Shown here piece after piece: positions 1-8,054 of a DNA stretch of 64,000 bases. The position numbers and the translations under genes were made by a program. This stretch comes from Lachnospiraceae bacterium (GTDB lineage Bacteria; Bacillota; Clostridia; Lachnospirales; Lachnospiraceae): positions 40,190 through 104,189 of the forward strand of contig JAGCVY010000086.1 in assembly GCA_017962105.1 (NCBI GenBank), written 5' to 3'. Each line of letters opens with the position of its first letter. Positions within the stretch are counted from its first letter, which is position 1. The notes beneath the pieces were generated by a model. The model did no database searches. It saw only the letters and a program-made list of their open reading frames with translations, and was not told the origin of the DNA.

Positions 1-145
1 CCGGTTCCTCCTGCAGGGTATCCTCCGTTTCATCCTGCAGAGTATCCTCGGGCTCCTCCGGCTCGGGGATCTCTGCCAGAATATCGGCGAGAGCGTCCTC
101 TTCGGCTTCCCGCAGCTTATTGTTCTCTCTGTTTTCTGCCGTCAT
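1..145 (-). CDS. N-terminus of an unidentified acidic protein (partial)
   Basis: An open frame runs leftward from an ATG at 143-145 off the window edge, with a GGGAG Shine-Dalgarno about 5 bases upstream of the start. The 48 visible residues begin MTAENRENNKLREAEEDA and are rich in Glu, Asp and Pro; a DTLQ(D/E)E unit occurs twice. No signal peptide or membrane segment is visible. It lies just downstream of the pilin-type gene on the same strand, after a likely terminator, so co-function with the pilin is possible but not shown. I do not recognise the family; an acidic N-terminal extension of a larger protein is the most I would say. Confidence 0.5.
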   Translation of the reverse strand, partial: MTAENRENNKLREAEEDALADILAEIPEPEEPEDTLQDETEDTLQEEP

Positions 146-170
146 ACAACTCTCCCGTGAAAATAAAAGG

Positions 171-213
171 TGAAAAGACCCGACAGCCATGTGGAGGACA
201 TCGCCGTCGGATC
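171..213 (-). terminator. Likely terminator of the pilin gene
   Basis: On the minus strand an 11-base arm (203-213) pairs with 177-187 with G-U wobbles and is followed by TCTTTTC. It sits about 40 bases past the pilin stop codon and before the next gene. Confidence 0.45.
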
Positions 214-253
214 TTTCTTTAACGCCCCGACGATCCGCTGGGGCTATTTAGTT

Positions 254-1630
254 TCATGCCTCGTCGTTCTTCTTGGAGCGGTTCATAAGCTTCAGACCGA
301 GCACCAGAATGAGGATTCCTCCGAAGAGCACCAGAATGTAAGGTGCATAGCGTACGATAACGCCGGTAGGGGAAATGGTCAAAAGGGTGTTGGTGATGAC
401 AACCTCATATACATTGTCATCATTTTCATCGGCTTCCGTTGCAATAGTAACGGGAGTAGAATCCTGGCGTTCTGCAAGGCTCCCATCAACGGTAGAAGCA
501 TCCTCATTTTTTGTATCATTAACCAAAAGATCACTCGTAACGCTGTAGATAGCACCCGTCACGTTGTTCGTCTCGTTCACGATTACTGTTGTTCCGCAAG
601 GGATACCAATGATCTTAACCTTAGCACCGCTCAAAATGCTCACGCTATAGATAAAGCTGTTCAGGTCTGCAGCGTCAGGATCAATGGTTCCATCAACCTT
701 CTGAGCATCCTCGTCGGAAACGAAGCCGATAAGGTCAACCGGTTCACTAACGCTGGAATTAAAAACAACAGTGAACGGGAACTTATTCTTGCTCTCCGCG
801 TAGGAGTCACCCTCTACGATCTTACCGATGGTAACGTTGAAGGTGTAGTAGCTGTCTGCGGTATAGCTGGCAGAGCCTTTGGTTTCCCTTACACAGGAAG
901 TAAAGCCGGAAGTCTTGCCTGCAAGATCCTCTTCTGCCGCGTCAATGCTGTCGTTAACGATAAAGCAGGTGTATCCGTAGATGTCCCAATTGTCAGGGCC
1001 GGGCTCATCCGGGTTAGCATTCTCTGCATAGCGAACGTACACATCGATGAAACGCTCGTGAACATTTTCATCCGCTCCGGAAACCTGTGCCTCAGTTACA
1101 CCGGCAGCTGCATAAGCTTCAGCTGTAATATTTTCGGTAATCTTGTAACGGTAAACTCCGGCACCACCGAAATCGATACCTGCAAAGCTGATGGAAATCT
1201 TCTTAATGTTGTCCTCACCGTCGGTAGCGGTCCTAAGCTTGTCTGCATTAGTCCACTCAATAACACCTTCATCGGCGATAACAGGACTGCCGACACCCGA
1301 CTTCACCTGTACCGTCACAGAGGTCTCAGACGCATGAATGTCAGCATCGTCACTGTCTGTAACCGTAGTATCATCGGTGACCTCCGCACCCTCGATCGTA
1401 TAGGTGTACTTGATGTTAGGAGCGCCAACCTCAGCCTCGTCGACATTGTATCCAACGAGGTTTTTCACGAGAAGCAGCGTCTTGCCCTTGCTGTCCGGGG
1501 TGTCCGGAGACTCGAATTCTCCGATCTTGCCATTCTCATCTTCCATGTCCTCATCAGCGAAGGCCGCTGTCGTCATGGCCATAGCCATAACAAACACAAG
1601 GATGAGTGCTAAAAACTTACTGAATCGCAT
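254..1630 (-). CDS. Surface-anchored pilin-type protein (FctA/Spy0128-like)
   Basis: 458 residues. A signal peptide (about 1-25, ending TTAAFA) is followed by an Asp/Glu-rich mature region with beta-rich modules; the segment GAGVYRYKITEN resembles the isopeptide-forming pilin domain (FctA, Spy0128 type). The C-terminus has an LPXTG-like SPTG at about 420-423, a hydrophobic helix and a positively charged tail, so sortase anchoring to the wall is inferred. The start is supported by GGAGGA seven bases upstream of ATG, and a good promoter lies at 1705-1733. No pilin sortase is visible in the window; one may lie beyond the left edge. It could be a pilus shaft subunit or a stand-alone adhesin. Confidence 0.75.
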   Translation of the reverse strand: MRFSKFLALILVFVMAMAMTTAAFADEDMEDENGKIGEFESPDTPDSKGKTLLLVKNLVGYNVDEAEVGAPNIKYTYTIEGAEVTDDTTVTDSDDADIHASETSVTVQVKSGVGSPVIADEGVIEWTNADKLRTATDGEDNIKKISISFAGIDFGGAGVYRYKITENITAEAYAAAGVTEAQVSGADENVHERFIDVYVRYAENANPDEPGPDNWDIYGYTCFIVNDSIDAAEEDLAGKTSGFTSCVRETKGSASYTADSYYTFNVTIGKIVEGDSYAESKNKFPFTVVFNSSVSEPVDLIGFVSDEDAQKVDGTIDPDAADLNSFIYSVSILSGAKVKIIGIPCGTTVIVNETNNVTGAIYSVTSDLLVNDTKNEDASTVDGSLAERQDSTPVTIATEADENDDNVYEVVITNTLLTISPTGVIVRYAPYILVLFGGILILVLGLKLMNRSKKNDEA

Positions 1631-1704
1631 ATTGCTTCCTCCAATTTTTTATAAAAATTGTTTTTTCTTGCGGCAGGACATACCAACCGCATAATACATT
1701 TGTG

Positions 1705-1733
1705 ATTTTATCGCATAAGGTTTCATATTGCAA
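1705..1733 (-). promoter_or_regulatory. Sigma-A-type promoter of the pilin gene
   Basis: Minus-strand TTGCAA (1728-1733), a 17-base spacer and TAAAAT (1705-1710), giving a leader of roughly 70 bases. The leader holds an AT-rich inverted repeat just upstream of the ribosome binding site. Confidence 0.5.
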
Positions 1734-1833
1734 GAACAGAACAAGTAAAAAAATGACATTTGGAGTAAAAAAAGTGCAGAAAAATGCAAATAGGGCGTTA
1801 TCCGTGGATAACGCCCCCAAATCTGTCGTGAAA

Positions 1834-2499
1834 TCAGTAGTTCTCTGCGTGGATTTCGAAGTAGCTCTGTGGATGTGCACAGACCGGGCAAACCTCGGGA
1901 GCCTTCGTGCCGACCACGATGTGACCGCAGTTGCGGCATTCCCAGACCTTGACCTCGCTCTTGGCGAACACTTCCTGTGCCTCAACGTTGTGAAGCAGCG
2001 CGCGATAGCGCTCCTCGTGGCGCTTCTCGATGGCTGCCACGCCGCGGAACTTCGCAGCGAGCTCCGGGAAGCCCTCGGCCTCAGCGGTCTTCGCAAAACC
2101 CTCATACATGTCGGTCCACTCGTAGTTCTCGCCGTCCGCTGCCGCAGCAAGATTTTCCGCCGTACTGCCGATGCCGTTCAGCTCCTTGAACCACATCTTC
2201 GCATGCTCCTTCTCGTTGTCCGCCGTCGTCAGGAACAGCGCTGCGATCTGCTCGAAGCCTTCCTTCTTGGCCTTCGACGCAAAATAGGTGTACTTATTTC
2301 TCGCCTGGGACTCGCCTGCAAATGCCGCCTGCAGGTTCTTCTCCGTCTGGGTTCCCGCGTACGGATTCTTCGCATCCGCTGCCACTTCGCTCACCAGCTC
2401 AAGGCTGTCGCCGCTCACGCCGCAAACCGGGCAAACCGGCTCCTCGCCGTCCGCCACCGTAAATACTTCACCGCACAATGTGCACTTATACGTCTTCAT
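1834..2499 (-). CDS. rbr: Rubrerythrin with rubredoxin modules at both ends
   Basis: 221 residues. An N-terminal CTLC...CPVC rubredoxin-like module (about 5-30) is followed by a ferritin-like diiron domain (about 45-180, with ExxH-type ligand helices such as DNEKEH and IEKRHEER) and a C-terminal rubredoxin module CRNCG...CPVC (about 185-212). The product reduces hydrogen peroxide in the cytoplasm using electrons from NADH-dependent carriers. Classical rubrerythrins carry only the C-terminal module and 'reverse' ones only the N-terminal module, so having both is uncommon. The start at 2499 is chosen over an upstream ATG because AAGGAGAGAAAGACG precedes it. It is second in an operon with the superoxide reductase gene, 63 bases downstream. 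Confidence 0.9.
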   Translation of the reverse strand: MKTYKCTLCGEVFTVADGEEPVCPVCGVSGDSLELVSEVAADAKNPYAGTQTEKNLQAAFAGESQARNKYTYFASKAKKEGFEQIAALFLTTADNEKEHAKMWFKELNGIGSTAENLAAAADGENYEWTDMYEGFAKTAEAEGFPELAAKFRGVAAIEKRHEERYRALLHNVEAQEVFAKSEVKVWECRNCGHIVVGTKAPEVCPVCAHPQSYFEIHAENY

Positions 2500-2562
2500 C
2501 GTCTTTCTCTCCTTGTTTTGTATTTGCCATCGCCGGGCGCTGCCGGCGAAATGCATTCATCT

Positions 2563-2937
2563 TCAGGCCTTCCACAGGCTGTGCAGGTTGCAGTATGCGT
2601 AGACCGCCTCAACCTCGTCGCCCTCGAGGATTGCAAAGGCCGCCTTCGGCTCCTCGCCCGGCGCAAGCACCTTTCTCTGGTTGCCGAACTTCGTCTTCAG
2701 GGCAATCCATTCAATATAATGCTCCGGCAGCATCGGATGCGCAACACTTCCCACCGTAACCGTAACAACACCGTTCTCCACAGCATAAACCGGCACGTGC
2801 TTCTCCACGGACGCGTCCGTCGTGCCCGGCACAATCTCCTTCATCGGCTGACCGCAGCACATGATCGGCACACCCGTCTTCTTGACGACTGCCACAATCT
2901 GTCCGCAGTGCTCACAGCGATAAAACACCATCTCCAT
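2563..2937 (-). CDS. dfx: Desulfoferrodoxin-type superoxide reductase
   Basis: 124 residues. The N-terminal desulforedoxin iron site is CEHCG...MCCG. The catalytic domain carries the ligand motifs EKHVP, HPMLPEHY and a C-terminal YCNLHSLW (Cys and His ligands of the active iron). It reduces superoxide to hydrogen peroxide, which the co-transcribed rubrerythrin can then remove, so the pair works as a two-step oxygen-defence unit. Start supported by AAGGAGG with a 9-base spacer. It is the first gene of the operon and is driven by the promoter at 2993-3021. Confidence 0.93.
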   Translation of the reverse strand: MEMVFYRCEHCGQIVAVVKKTGVPIMCCGQPMKEIVPGTTDASVEKHVPVYAVENGVVTVTVGSVAHPMLPEHYIEWIALKTKFGNQRKVLAPGEEPKAAFAILEGDEVEAVYAYCNLHSLWKA

Positions 2938-2992
2938 CTCGTAAACCCTCCTTCTTCTGTTTTTCTCCGGCGGAAAATGCCACCTTACGGGT

Positions 2993-3050
2993 ATTGTACC
3001 ACATTCCTGTCACAATGTCACTTATGATATAATGTCAAAAATGATATAAT
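2993..3050 (-). promoter_or_regulatory. dfx-rbr promoter with direct repeats
   Basis: Minus-strand GTGACA (3016-3021), 17 bases, TACAAT (2993-2998). TGTCAC occurs at 3008-3013 and again at 3016-3021, and ATGATATAAT occurs twice, at 3024-3033 and 3041-3050, 17 bases apart. The repeats overlap or sit just upstream of the -35 and are plausible binding sites for an oxidative-stress regulator. The sequence is not a clear PerR consensus. Confidence 0.45.
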
Positions 3051-3152
3051 ATTCGAAAATACGGAAAATATTATTCATCCGCCCCTAACCGATTCCTTTT
3101 TTCGGCATTATCCGTGTGAAAGCTTTCAAGACCATGGGAAAGGAGGACCGCC

Positions 3153-3509
3153 ATGACCGCAGAACTAAGCAACGAACAGATTCTACAGTTGTCGAAAACC
3201 ATTTTCCGAATGAGAATGCCTTCTACGGTTTTGTCTGGAAGACCGCGGAAAATGTTCTGAAGAGCTGGTATCGGAGACAGAAGGCCCGGCGCACCGAGGA
3301 GCAGCTGAGCCTCCAGCTCGGCGTCCCCACCGCCTACCTCGAGGACGAGCTGAAGAAGCTCGCCGGCCTTGATCTTCTTATCAAGACGCCTTGCCGGCAT
3401 TCTCTTTCTCAACGAGTCCGGCGACATCGCGCAGCTTCTCTGCGAGAGCGCGTGGCTTCTGCCCTATCGGGACGGAATCAAGGCGACGACGGTGTTTTTG
3501 GAGAGCTGA
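3153..3509 (+). pseudogene. Degraded sigma-70/ECF-type sigma factor gene
   Basis: An excellent AAAGGAGG ribosome site (3139-3146) precedes ATG at 3153, giving MTAELSNEQILQLSKTIF. The reading then breaks: another frame gives NENAFYGFVWKTAENVLKSW, which resembles sigma region 2 of Lachnospiraceae sigma factors, then a winged-helix-like stretch with LSLQLGVPTAYLEDELKKL. A third frame finishes as LAGILFLNESGDIAQLL through ESAWLLPYRDG to TGA at 3507-3509. The conserved core between SKTIF and NENAFYG is missing. I infer an internal deletion and at least two frameshifts. The family assignment is from memory of related proteins, not a search. Confidence 0.6.
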
Positions 3510-3560
3510 TCACCAGCGGAACGAGTTTGATTCAACAACCTAACAACCGAAATATAAAGA

Positions 3561-3600
3561 CGGCCCGGGAGAATACCCTCCCGAGCCGTTATGTTTTTGA
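3561..3600. terminator. Rho-independent terminator
   Basis: The 11-base arm CGGCCCGGGAG pairs with CTCCCGAGCCG (3579-3589) around a short loop, with TTATGTTTTT after it on the plus strand. It ends the sigma pseudogene and may also serve the convergent MATE gene. Confidence 0.7.
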
Positions 3601-3667
3601 CTATTCTGCCTATTTTGACTATTCTGTTATTTCTGACTGTTCTGCCAAATCTGAATTGTCCGACATC

Positions 3668-5068
3668 TTATGCCACTCGTATCGGTTTATCCGGTTTCTC
3701 AACATTGCTATCTGCTCCGCCCCTCTTCAGGCCGGACTTCTTTACAACCCACGAGCGGTACCGAAGCACGCAGGAGATACCCGCGATCATCCAGGTGAGC
3801 CCGGCGGTCAGCCAGATCGCCCACACACCGATGTTCGTGTATCCCAAGAGAAGAAACGGCAGGCAGATCCGCCCGAACATCTCCACAATGCCGTTCACGA
3901 AGGAGAAGAACGCGTCGCCGACGCCGTTCAGAGTTCCTCTCGTGACATAGATCAGGCCGAGGAACAGGTAGAAGAAGCTCGTGATGCGAAGCGCCCGTCC
4001 GCCCATGGCAATCACATCCTTATCACTTACGAACATTCCGATCAGGTTGTTGCCGAAGACCTGCATCACAATAAACATCAATACGGAAAATGCCCCGACC
4101 GCCGCGAAGCTCTGCCGCAATCCCTCACGGATCCGCTCGGGCTTCTTCGCTCCGATGTTCTGACCGGAGTAGTTTGAAAGCGCCATGGACATCGAGCCGT
4201 AGGGCTGCTGCACCAGCTGCTCGAGACGGTTTGTCGCCGTGTAGGCCGCAACCGCGATGGTTCCGAAGGTATTGACCACGCGCTGCAGCGCTGTGGTGGA
4301 GATAGCGATCATGCTCCACTGAAGAGCCAGCGGGATGCCGAGCCGCACCGCGCGCTTGGAGATTACCGGGTCAAAGCGCATGTGCTCTTTATCAATACGG
4401 AAGTACTCATTGGTGCGGATCGCATAGAGAAGCGACCCGAGTCCCGCCAGAAGCTGCGAGAGCATCGTCGCCAGTGCCGCCCCGAACACGCCGAGTCCGA
4501 ACACACCTACAAAAAGAAGGTCCATACCCACATTCAGAAGACTTGCCACGATCAGGAAGTACAGCGGTGTCCGCGAGTCGCCGAGGGCTCTCTGCATGGA
4601 AGCAGCATAGTTGTATACCGCCACCAGCGGCACGGACGCGCAGGTCATGCGCATGTACGTAATGGAATCCGGAAGGATCTCCGCCGGCGTTCCCATAAAC
4701 CGAAGCACCGTGGGCACCAGAGCAAATGCGATGGAGCCCATGATCAGGGCAGCCGTGAACATGATGTACGCGGAGTTCACGATAGCTCTCTTCACATCGT
4801 CCTTCCGCCCCGCGCCGAACAGCTGCGCCGTCACGATCCCGCCGCCGCTGCCGATACCGTTGCTCACCGAGAAGAACAAAAAGGACACCGAGCCCGTGGC
4901 GCCTACCGCCGCCAGCGCATCCTTCCCGAGCAGCTTGCCGACGATGATCGTATCCGCGATATTGTACGCCTGCTGGAAGAGGTTGCCTAAAAGAAGCGGC
5001 AACGCAAACAAGGCCAACAACACGATCGGCTTGCCTTCGGTCATATTTTTCGTCCTCGCAGCTCGCAT
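3668..5068 (-). CDS. MATE-family cation/drug antiporter
   Basis: 466 residues with about 12 hydrophobic helices in two homologous halves. PLLLGNLFQQAYNIADTIIV in helix 1 and the matching LGIPLALQWSMIAIS opening of the second half are typical of bacterial MATE exporters (NorM/DinF relatives), which use Na+ or H+ gradients to expel cationic compounds. The start at 5068 is preferred over an in-frame GTG at 5089 because that GTG overlaps the AAAGGAG ribosome site. The gene stands alone and diverges from the response regulator. Substrate unknown. Confidence 0.9.
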   Translation of the reverse strand: MRAARTKNMTEGKPIVLLALFALPLLLGNLFQQAYNIADTIIVGKLLGKDALAAVGATGSVSFLFFSVSNGIGSGGGIVTAQLFGAGRKDDVKRAIVNSAYIMFTAALIMGSIAFALVPTVLRFMGTPAEILPDSITYMRMTCASVPLVAVYNYAASMQRALGDSRTPLYFLIVASLLNVGMDLLFVGVFGLGVFGAALATMLSQLLAGLGSLLYAIRTNEYFRIDKEHMRFDPVISKRAVRLGIPLALQWSMIAISTTALQRVVNTFGTIAVAAYTATNRLEQLVQQPYGSMSMALSNYSGQNIGAKKPERIREGLRQSFAAVGAFSVLMFIVMQVFGNNLIGMFVSDKDVIAMGGRALRITSFFYLFLGLIYVTRGTLNGVGDAFFSFVNGIVEMFGRICLPFLLLGYTNIGVWAIWLTAGLTWMIAGISCVLRYRSWVVKKSGLKRGGADSNVEKPDKPIRVA

Positions 5069-5250
5069 GAACAACACCGCTCCTTTCACTGTTTTCGACT
5101 TGCACTTCTCCCCTGCCCCAAGTCGCGCTCATTATAGGCACTGCATTTTCCGAAATCAACACCAAAATGCGGCTTACAAAGAAGTGGAATTGAAAGTACA
5201 TCAAAGGATGCCCTAAACTATCTTCTCCGGTTGAAAAAAATCCAAAATTT

Positions 5251-5279
5251 TTGTACATTGGATACAAAGAGGATATATC
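5251..5279 (+). promoter_or_regulatory. Promoter of the two-component operon
   Basis: TTGTAC (5251-5256), 17 bases, TATATC (5274-5279). It lies about 30 bases before the AAGGAGG site of the response regulator gene. Confidence 0.45.
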
Positions 5280-5310
5280 GGCGATATAAGGTATCATCAA
5301 GGAGGGCAAC

Positions 5311-5988
5311 ATGAGCTACCGAATTTTACTGGCGGAGGACGAGCCGGGTTTGCGGAACATGACGGCGGAGTACCTGCGGGGGCAGGGATTTACCGTAGAC
5401 GCAGTACGTGATGGGGAAGAGGCCGAATGGGCCGTGAATCAGAACCGCTACGACGCTGTCATCCTTGACATTATGATGCCGAAGAGGAACGGGCAGGAAG
5501 TTTGCTGCACGATCCGCGAGCGATACGATGTGCCGGTCATTTTCCTGACAGCGCTGAACGCGGAGGACGTCATTGTCAGAAGCTATGAGATCGGCGCGGA
5601 CGAGTATGTCACGAAGCCGTTCTCCAACGCGATCCTTCTTGCGAAGGTCACCGCTCTCATCAACCGCTATCACGGGTTGACGGTGCAGAGCGGCATCGTG
5701 CGGGAAGGAAATCTCGTGATTGAGCCCGCCAGACGCCGTGTCACAATTAACGGCTCGGTAGCCGAGTTGTCTCCGAAAGAATACGAACTGTTGCTGTTGC
5801 TGATTGAAAACCGCGGGCACATTTTAAGCCGGACGCAGATTCTGGACCGCGTGTGGGGCGCCGATTATGCCGGATACGAGCGCACGGTGGACAATCACGT
5901 CAAGAAGCTGCGCATCGCCCTGGGGGCGGAAGGCGTTCACCTTCGGACAGCAATCAAGGCAGGGTATTACTGGGAAGGAGAAACATGA
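5311..5988 (+). CDS. OmpR/PhoB-family response regulator
   Basis: 225 residues. The receiver domain (1-118) has the acidic pocket ED at 9-10, phospho-acceptor D53 in ILDIMMP, T80 and K102 in TKPF. The C-terminal winged helix (about 130-222) contains LSPKEYELLLLL and the recognition-helix segment ERTVDNHVKKLR. It is a DNA-binding transcription factor activated by the kinase whose gene overlaps its 3' end by 4 bases (ATGA). Start supported by AAGGAGG. The target may include the ABC exporter genes downstream, whose promoter carries an inverted repeat; that is inference. Confidence 0.95.
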   Translation: MSYRILLAEDEPGLRNMTAEYLRGQGFTVDAVRDGEEAEWAVNQNRYDAVILDIMMPKRNGQEVCCTIRERYDVPVIFLTALNAEDVIVRSYEIGADEYVTKPFSNAILLAKVTALINRYHGLTVQSGIVREGNLVIEPARRRVTINGSVAELSPKEYELLLLLIENRGHILSRTQILDRVWGADYAGYERTVDNHVKKLRIALGAEGVHLRTAIKAGYYWEGET

Positions 5989-7829
5989 AACAAGATAAAC
6001 GGAAAATAAAGAGATGGCTTGCAAGCGTTCTCATTATCTTTGCGTTGCTGATCGCCTATCGTTTTACGAAGGACAAGGTCAAGGAAATCAAGGAAACAAT
6101 TTACACACATGTTGCCGAGGTGGCATACAACGGTTACAATGACCCGGTTTTAACTACGTGGCTGGTGGAATCCGGATACTGCAGTACCGACGCGGATTAC
6201 CAGTCCTATACGGGATCGTGGATTGAGCTGGTGGATGAAAACGGAGCGAAGGTTCCTCTGGAAAGGCATGTTTTGGAGCTGTATGCAAAAGACACCGACC
6301 AGGGCGGCCATTTTCTCGATATGGTAGCCTCCGTCCCCTACGATGGCATTCTGACACAGAAATGGACGTACATCGATCCGAAAACCAACCTCGAAAAATA
6401 CTACTATGTAGATGATCTGCTGAACTACGCGGAGATCGGCGACGGCTCGCAGTCCTCCTCCGTCTATCGGCAAAAAGGCGGGTATATAGAAATCGAAGAA
6501 CGATACCGCAGAAATCTTCCGATCATGATCACCGGCACCCGGAACGGGATCGTAGTCACCATACACGAACTTTCCATCGATGTCGGACAGATTATCGCTG
6601 ACGCCGGCGGTGACGGTTCCAGTGTGGAACCTCTTCGGATTGTCTTTCCCCACAAGGACTCCGAAGGCGTTGAATTCGTCTACAAGGATCCGTTCTTCCA
6701 GAAGTACGACGGTCCTTATCTGCCGCTGGAATTGATGGGTGTTTCGGGTTTACCCCACTATTCTTTGAAGGATGTAAGCCTCTTCAAGGACGGTGACTTC
6801 GTTCAATTCGGAAGTCAGGAGAAAGACAATAAATGCGGGGAAGCCTGCTCCCTGCTGCAGGAACAGCCTTATCTGAAACCCACCGAGGGGAGACTCAAGG
6901 TGGAAAACGGTCTGTTCACCTATGCCATCCGCTGCAGTTTGTCCATTGACTCCCACTTCAATGATGACAAGGATATTGATTTTCTCGGCTGCATGCTGTC
7001 CGCGGTGTATGTCTCGCATCCGCTTCGCATCGCCATGGTCAAGCTCTTTTGGGTCTATCTCGTCATTGCCGTTATAACCATCGTCATTTTCCTGCTGTAC
7101 AGCCAGGTGGAAAAACGCATGTCGGACATGTACGAACGATACGAGCGGAGCCGTCTCGCCATGACCCGCTACGCTGCCCATGAGCTGAAAACTCCGCTGG
7201 CGGTTGCCAGAAGCTACGCTGTCGCACTTGCGGAAAATGTGGAGGACAAGGAGCAGCGGGATGCCTGGGCAAAGGACATGGTCAGCCAGGTGGATTCCGT
7301 CAACGTCCTGATTGAGGATCTGCTGGAGCTCTCCCGTCTGGAAACCAACGCAAAGCAGGTTTTACCGGAGGTCATCGACCTTACCTCGCTGACCGGAGCT
7401 CTCTTGAACCAGATCAAACCTCTGACGGAAAATCTGACCGTCACGGTCAATGCTCCGGAGGGCGAAAGCCTTGTATCGGCAGACCTCGGTCTGATGCGGA
7501 CCGTACTCATGAATTTCCTCTCCAATGCGGCACGGTACGGCGAAAGCTACATCACGGTTGCCATCACAAAGGAGAAGAACCGCATCCGCTGGTCCGTGAG
7601 CAACGACGGCCCCGCGATCCCCGAGTCCGAACGAAGCCGCGTCTGGGACGCCTTCTTCACCGTGGATGAATCCAGAAGCAAAGCGAAGGGCGGCACCGGC
7701 CTCGGTCTGGCCATCACCAAGCAGATCCTGGATCTGCACAAGGCGAAATACGGCTGCACCGGCGACGACAGGGAGACCGTGTTCTTCTTCGAAATGCCGG
7801 CGGCTGTTGAGGAAGAAGCTGCGGAATAA
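5985..7829 (+). CDS. Membrane sensor histidine kinase
   Basis: 614 residues, starting at the ATG that overlaps the regulator stop and follows GAAGGAG. TM1 is about 11-24 and TM2 about 352-372; between them is a large (about 325-residue) extracytoplasmic domain I do not recognise. The cytoplasmic part has HisKA with H399 in AAHELKTPLAVARS, then the HATPase domain with N-box NFLSNAARYGE and G-box GGTGLGLAI. It autophosphorylates and passes the phosphate to the upstream-encoded regulator. The sensor domain is much larger than in typical kinases that watch antibiotic exporters, so a peptide, sugar or cell-wall ligand is possible. Confidence 0.93.
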   Translation: MKQDKRKIKRWLASVLIIFALLIAYRFTKDKVKEIKETIYTHVAEVAYNGYNDPVLTTWLVESGYCSTDADYQSYTGSWIELVDENGAKVPLERHVLELYAKDTDQGGHFLDMVASVPYDGILTQKWTYIDPKTNLEKYYYVDDLLNYAEIGDGSQSSSVYRQKGGYIEIEERYRRNLPIMITGTRNGIVVTIHELSIDVGQIIADAGGDGSSVEPLRIVFPHKDSEGVEFVYKDPFFQKYDGPYLPLELMGVSGLPHYSLKDVSLFKDGDFVQFGSQEKDNKCGEACSLLQEQPYLKPTEGRLKVENGLFTYAIRCSLSIDSHFNDDKDIDFLGCMLSAVYVSHPLRIAMVKLFWVYLVIAVITIVIFLLYSQVEKRMSDMYERYERSRLAMTRYAAHELKTPLAVARSYAVALAENVEDKEQRDAWAKDMVSQVDSVNVLIEDLLELSRLETNAKQVLPEVIDLTSLTGALLNQIKPLTENLTVTVNAPEGESLVSADLGLMRTVLMNFLSNAARYGESYITVAITKEKNRIRWSVSNDGPAIPESERSRVWDAFFTVDESRSKAKGGTGLGLAITKQILDLHKAKYGCTGDDRETVFFFEMPAAVEEEAAE

Positions 7830-7902
7830 CCTTTGTTAATAAAGAGAAGAAAGCGAAAATCGCGGAATAACTCTTGTCGGAAAATAGGATTACGAACTCA
7901 CT

Positions 7903-7936
7903 GCCCGGGAGGCAACCTGCCTTCCGGGCGGTTTTT
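7903..7936 (+). terminator. Terminator after the kinase gene
   Basis: The GCCCGGGAGGC arm pairs with GCCTTCCGGGC (stem 7903-7929) and is followed by GGTTTTTG. Confidence 0.8.
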
Positions 7937-7998
7937 GTATTTTCCGGTGTCCAAACACAAAACACAAATAAAGACATTCTCTTGCGAATAATGGCCAT

Positions 7999-8039
7999 TG
8001 TTAACGGGTTAACATTTTGCTACGCTATAGCCATACAAT
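7999..8039 (+). promoter_or_regulatory. Promoter region of the ABC exporter with perfect inverted repeat
   Basis: TGTTAACGGGTTAACA (7999-8014) is a perfect 7-2-7 inverted repeat, a likely operator. A -10-like TACAAT lies at 8034-8039 and TTAACA at 8009-8014 could act as a -35 at a long spacing of 19. A regulator bound here would overlap the polymerase site. Confidence 0.4.
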
Positions 8040-8054
8040 AACACGGAGGCACAC

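Noticed and set aside
170-1612. 480-codon open frame on the plus strand
   Set aside because: It is the antisense shadow of the pilin-type gene; it lacks a ribosome site and gives unstructured composition.
1702-3027. Long plus-strand frame across rubrerythrin and superoxide reductase
   Set aside because: Antisense to two well-supported genes; Leu/Arg/His-rich shadow.
3116-4177. 353-codon plus-strand frame
   Set aside because: Only its first part overlaps the sigma-factor remnant; the rest runs antisense through the MATE gene and a terminator, so it is not one protein.
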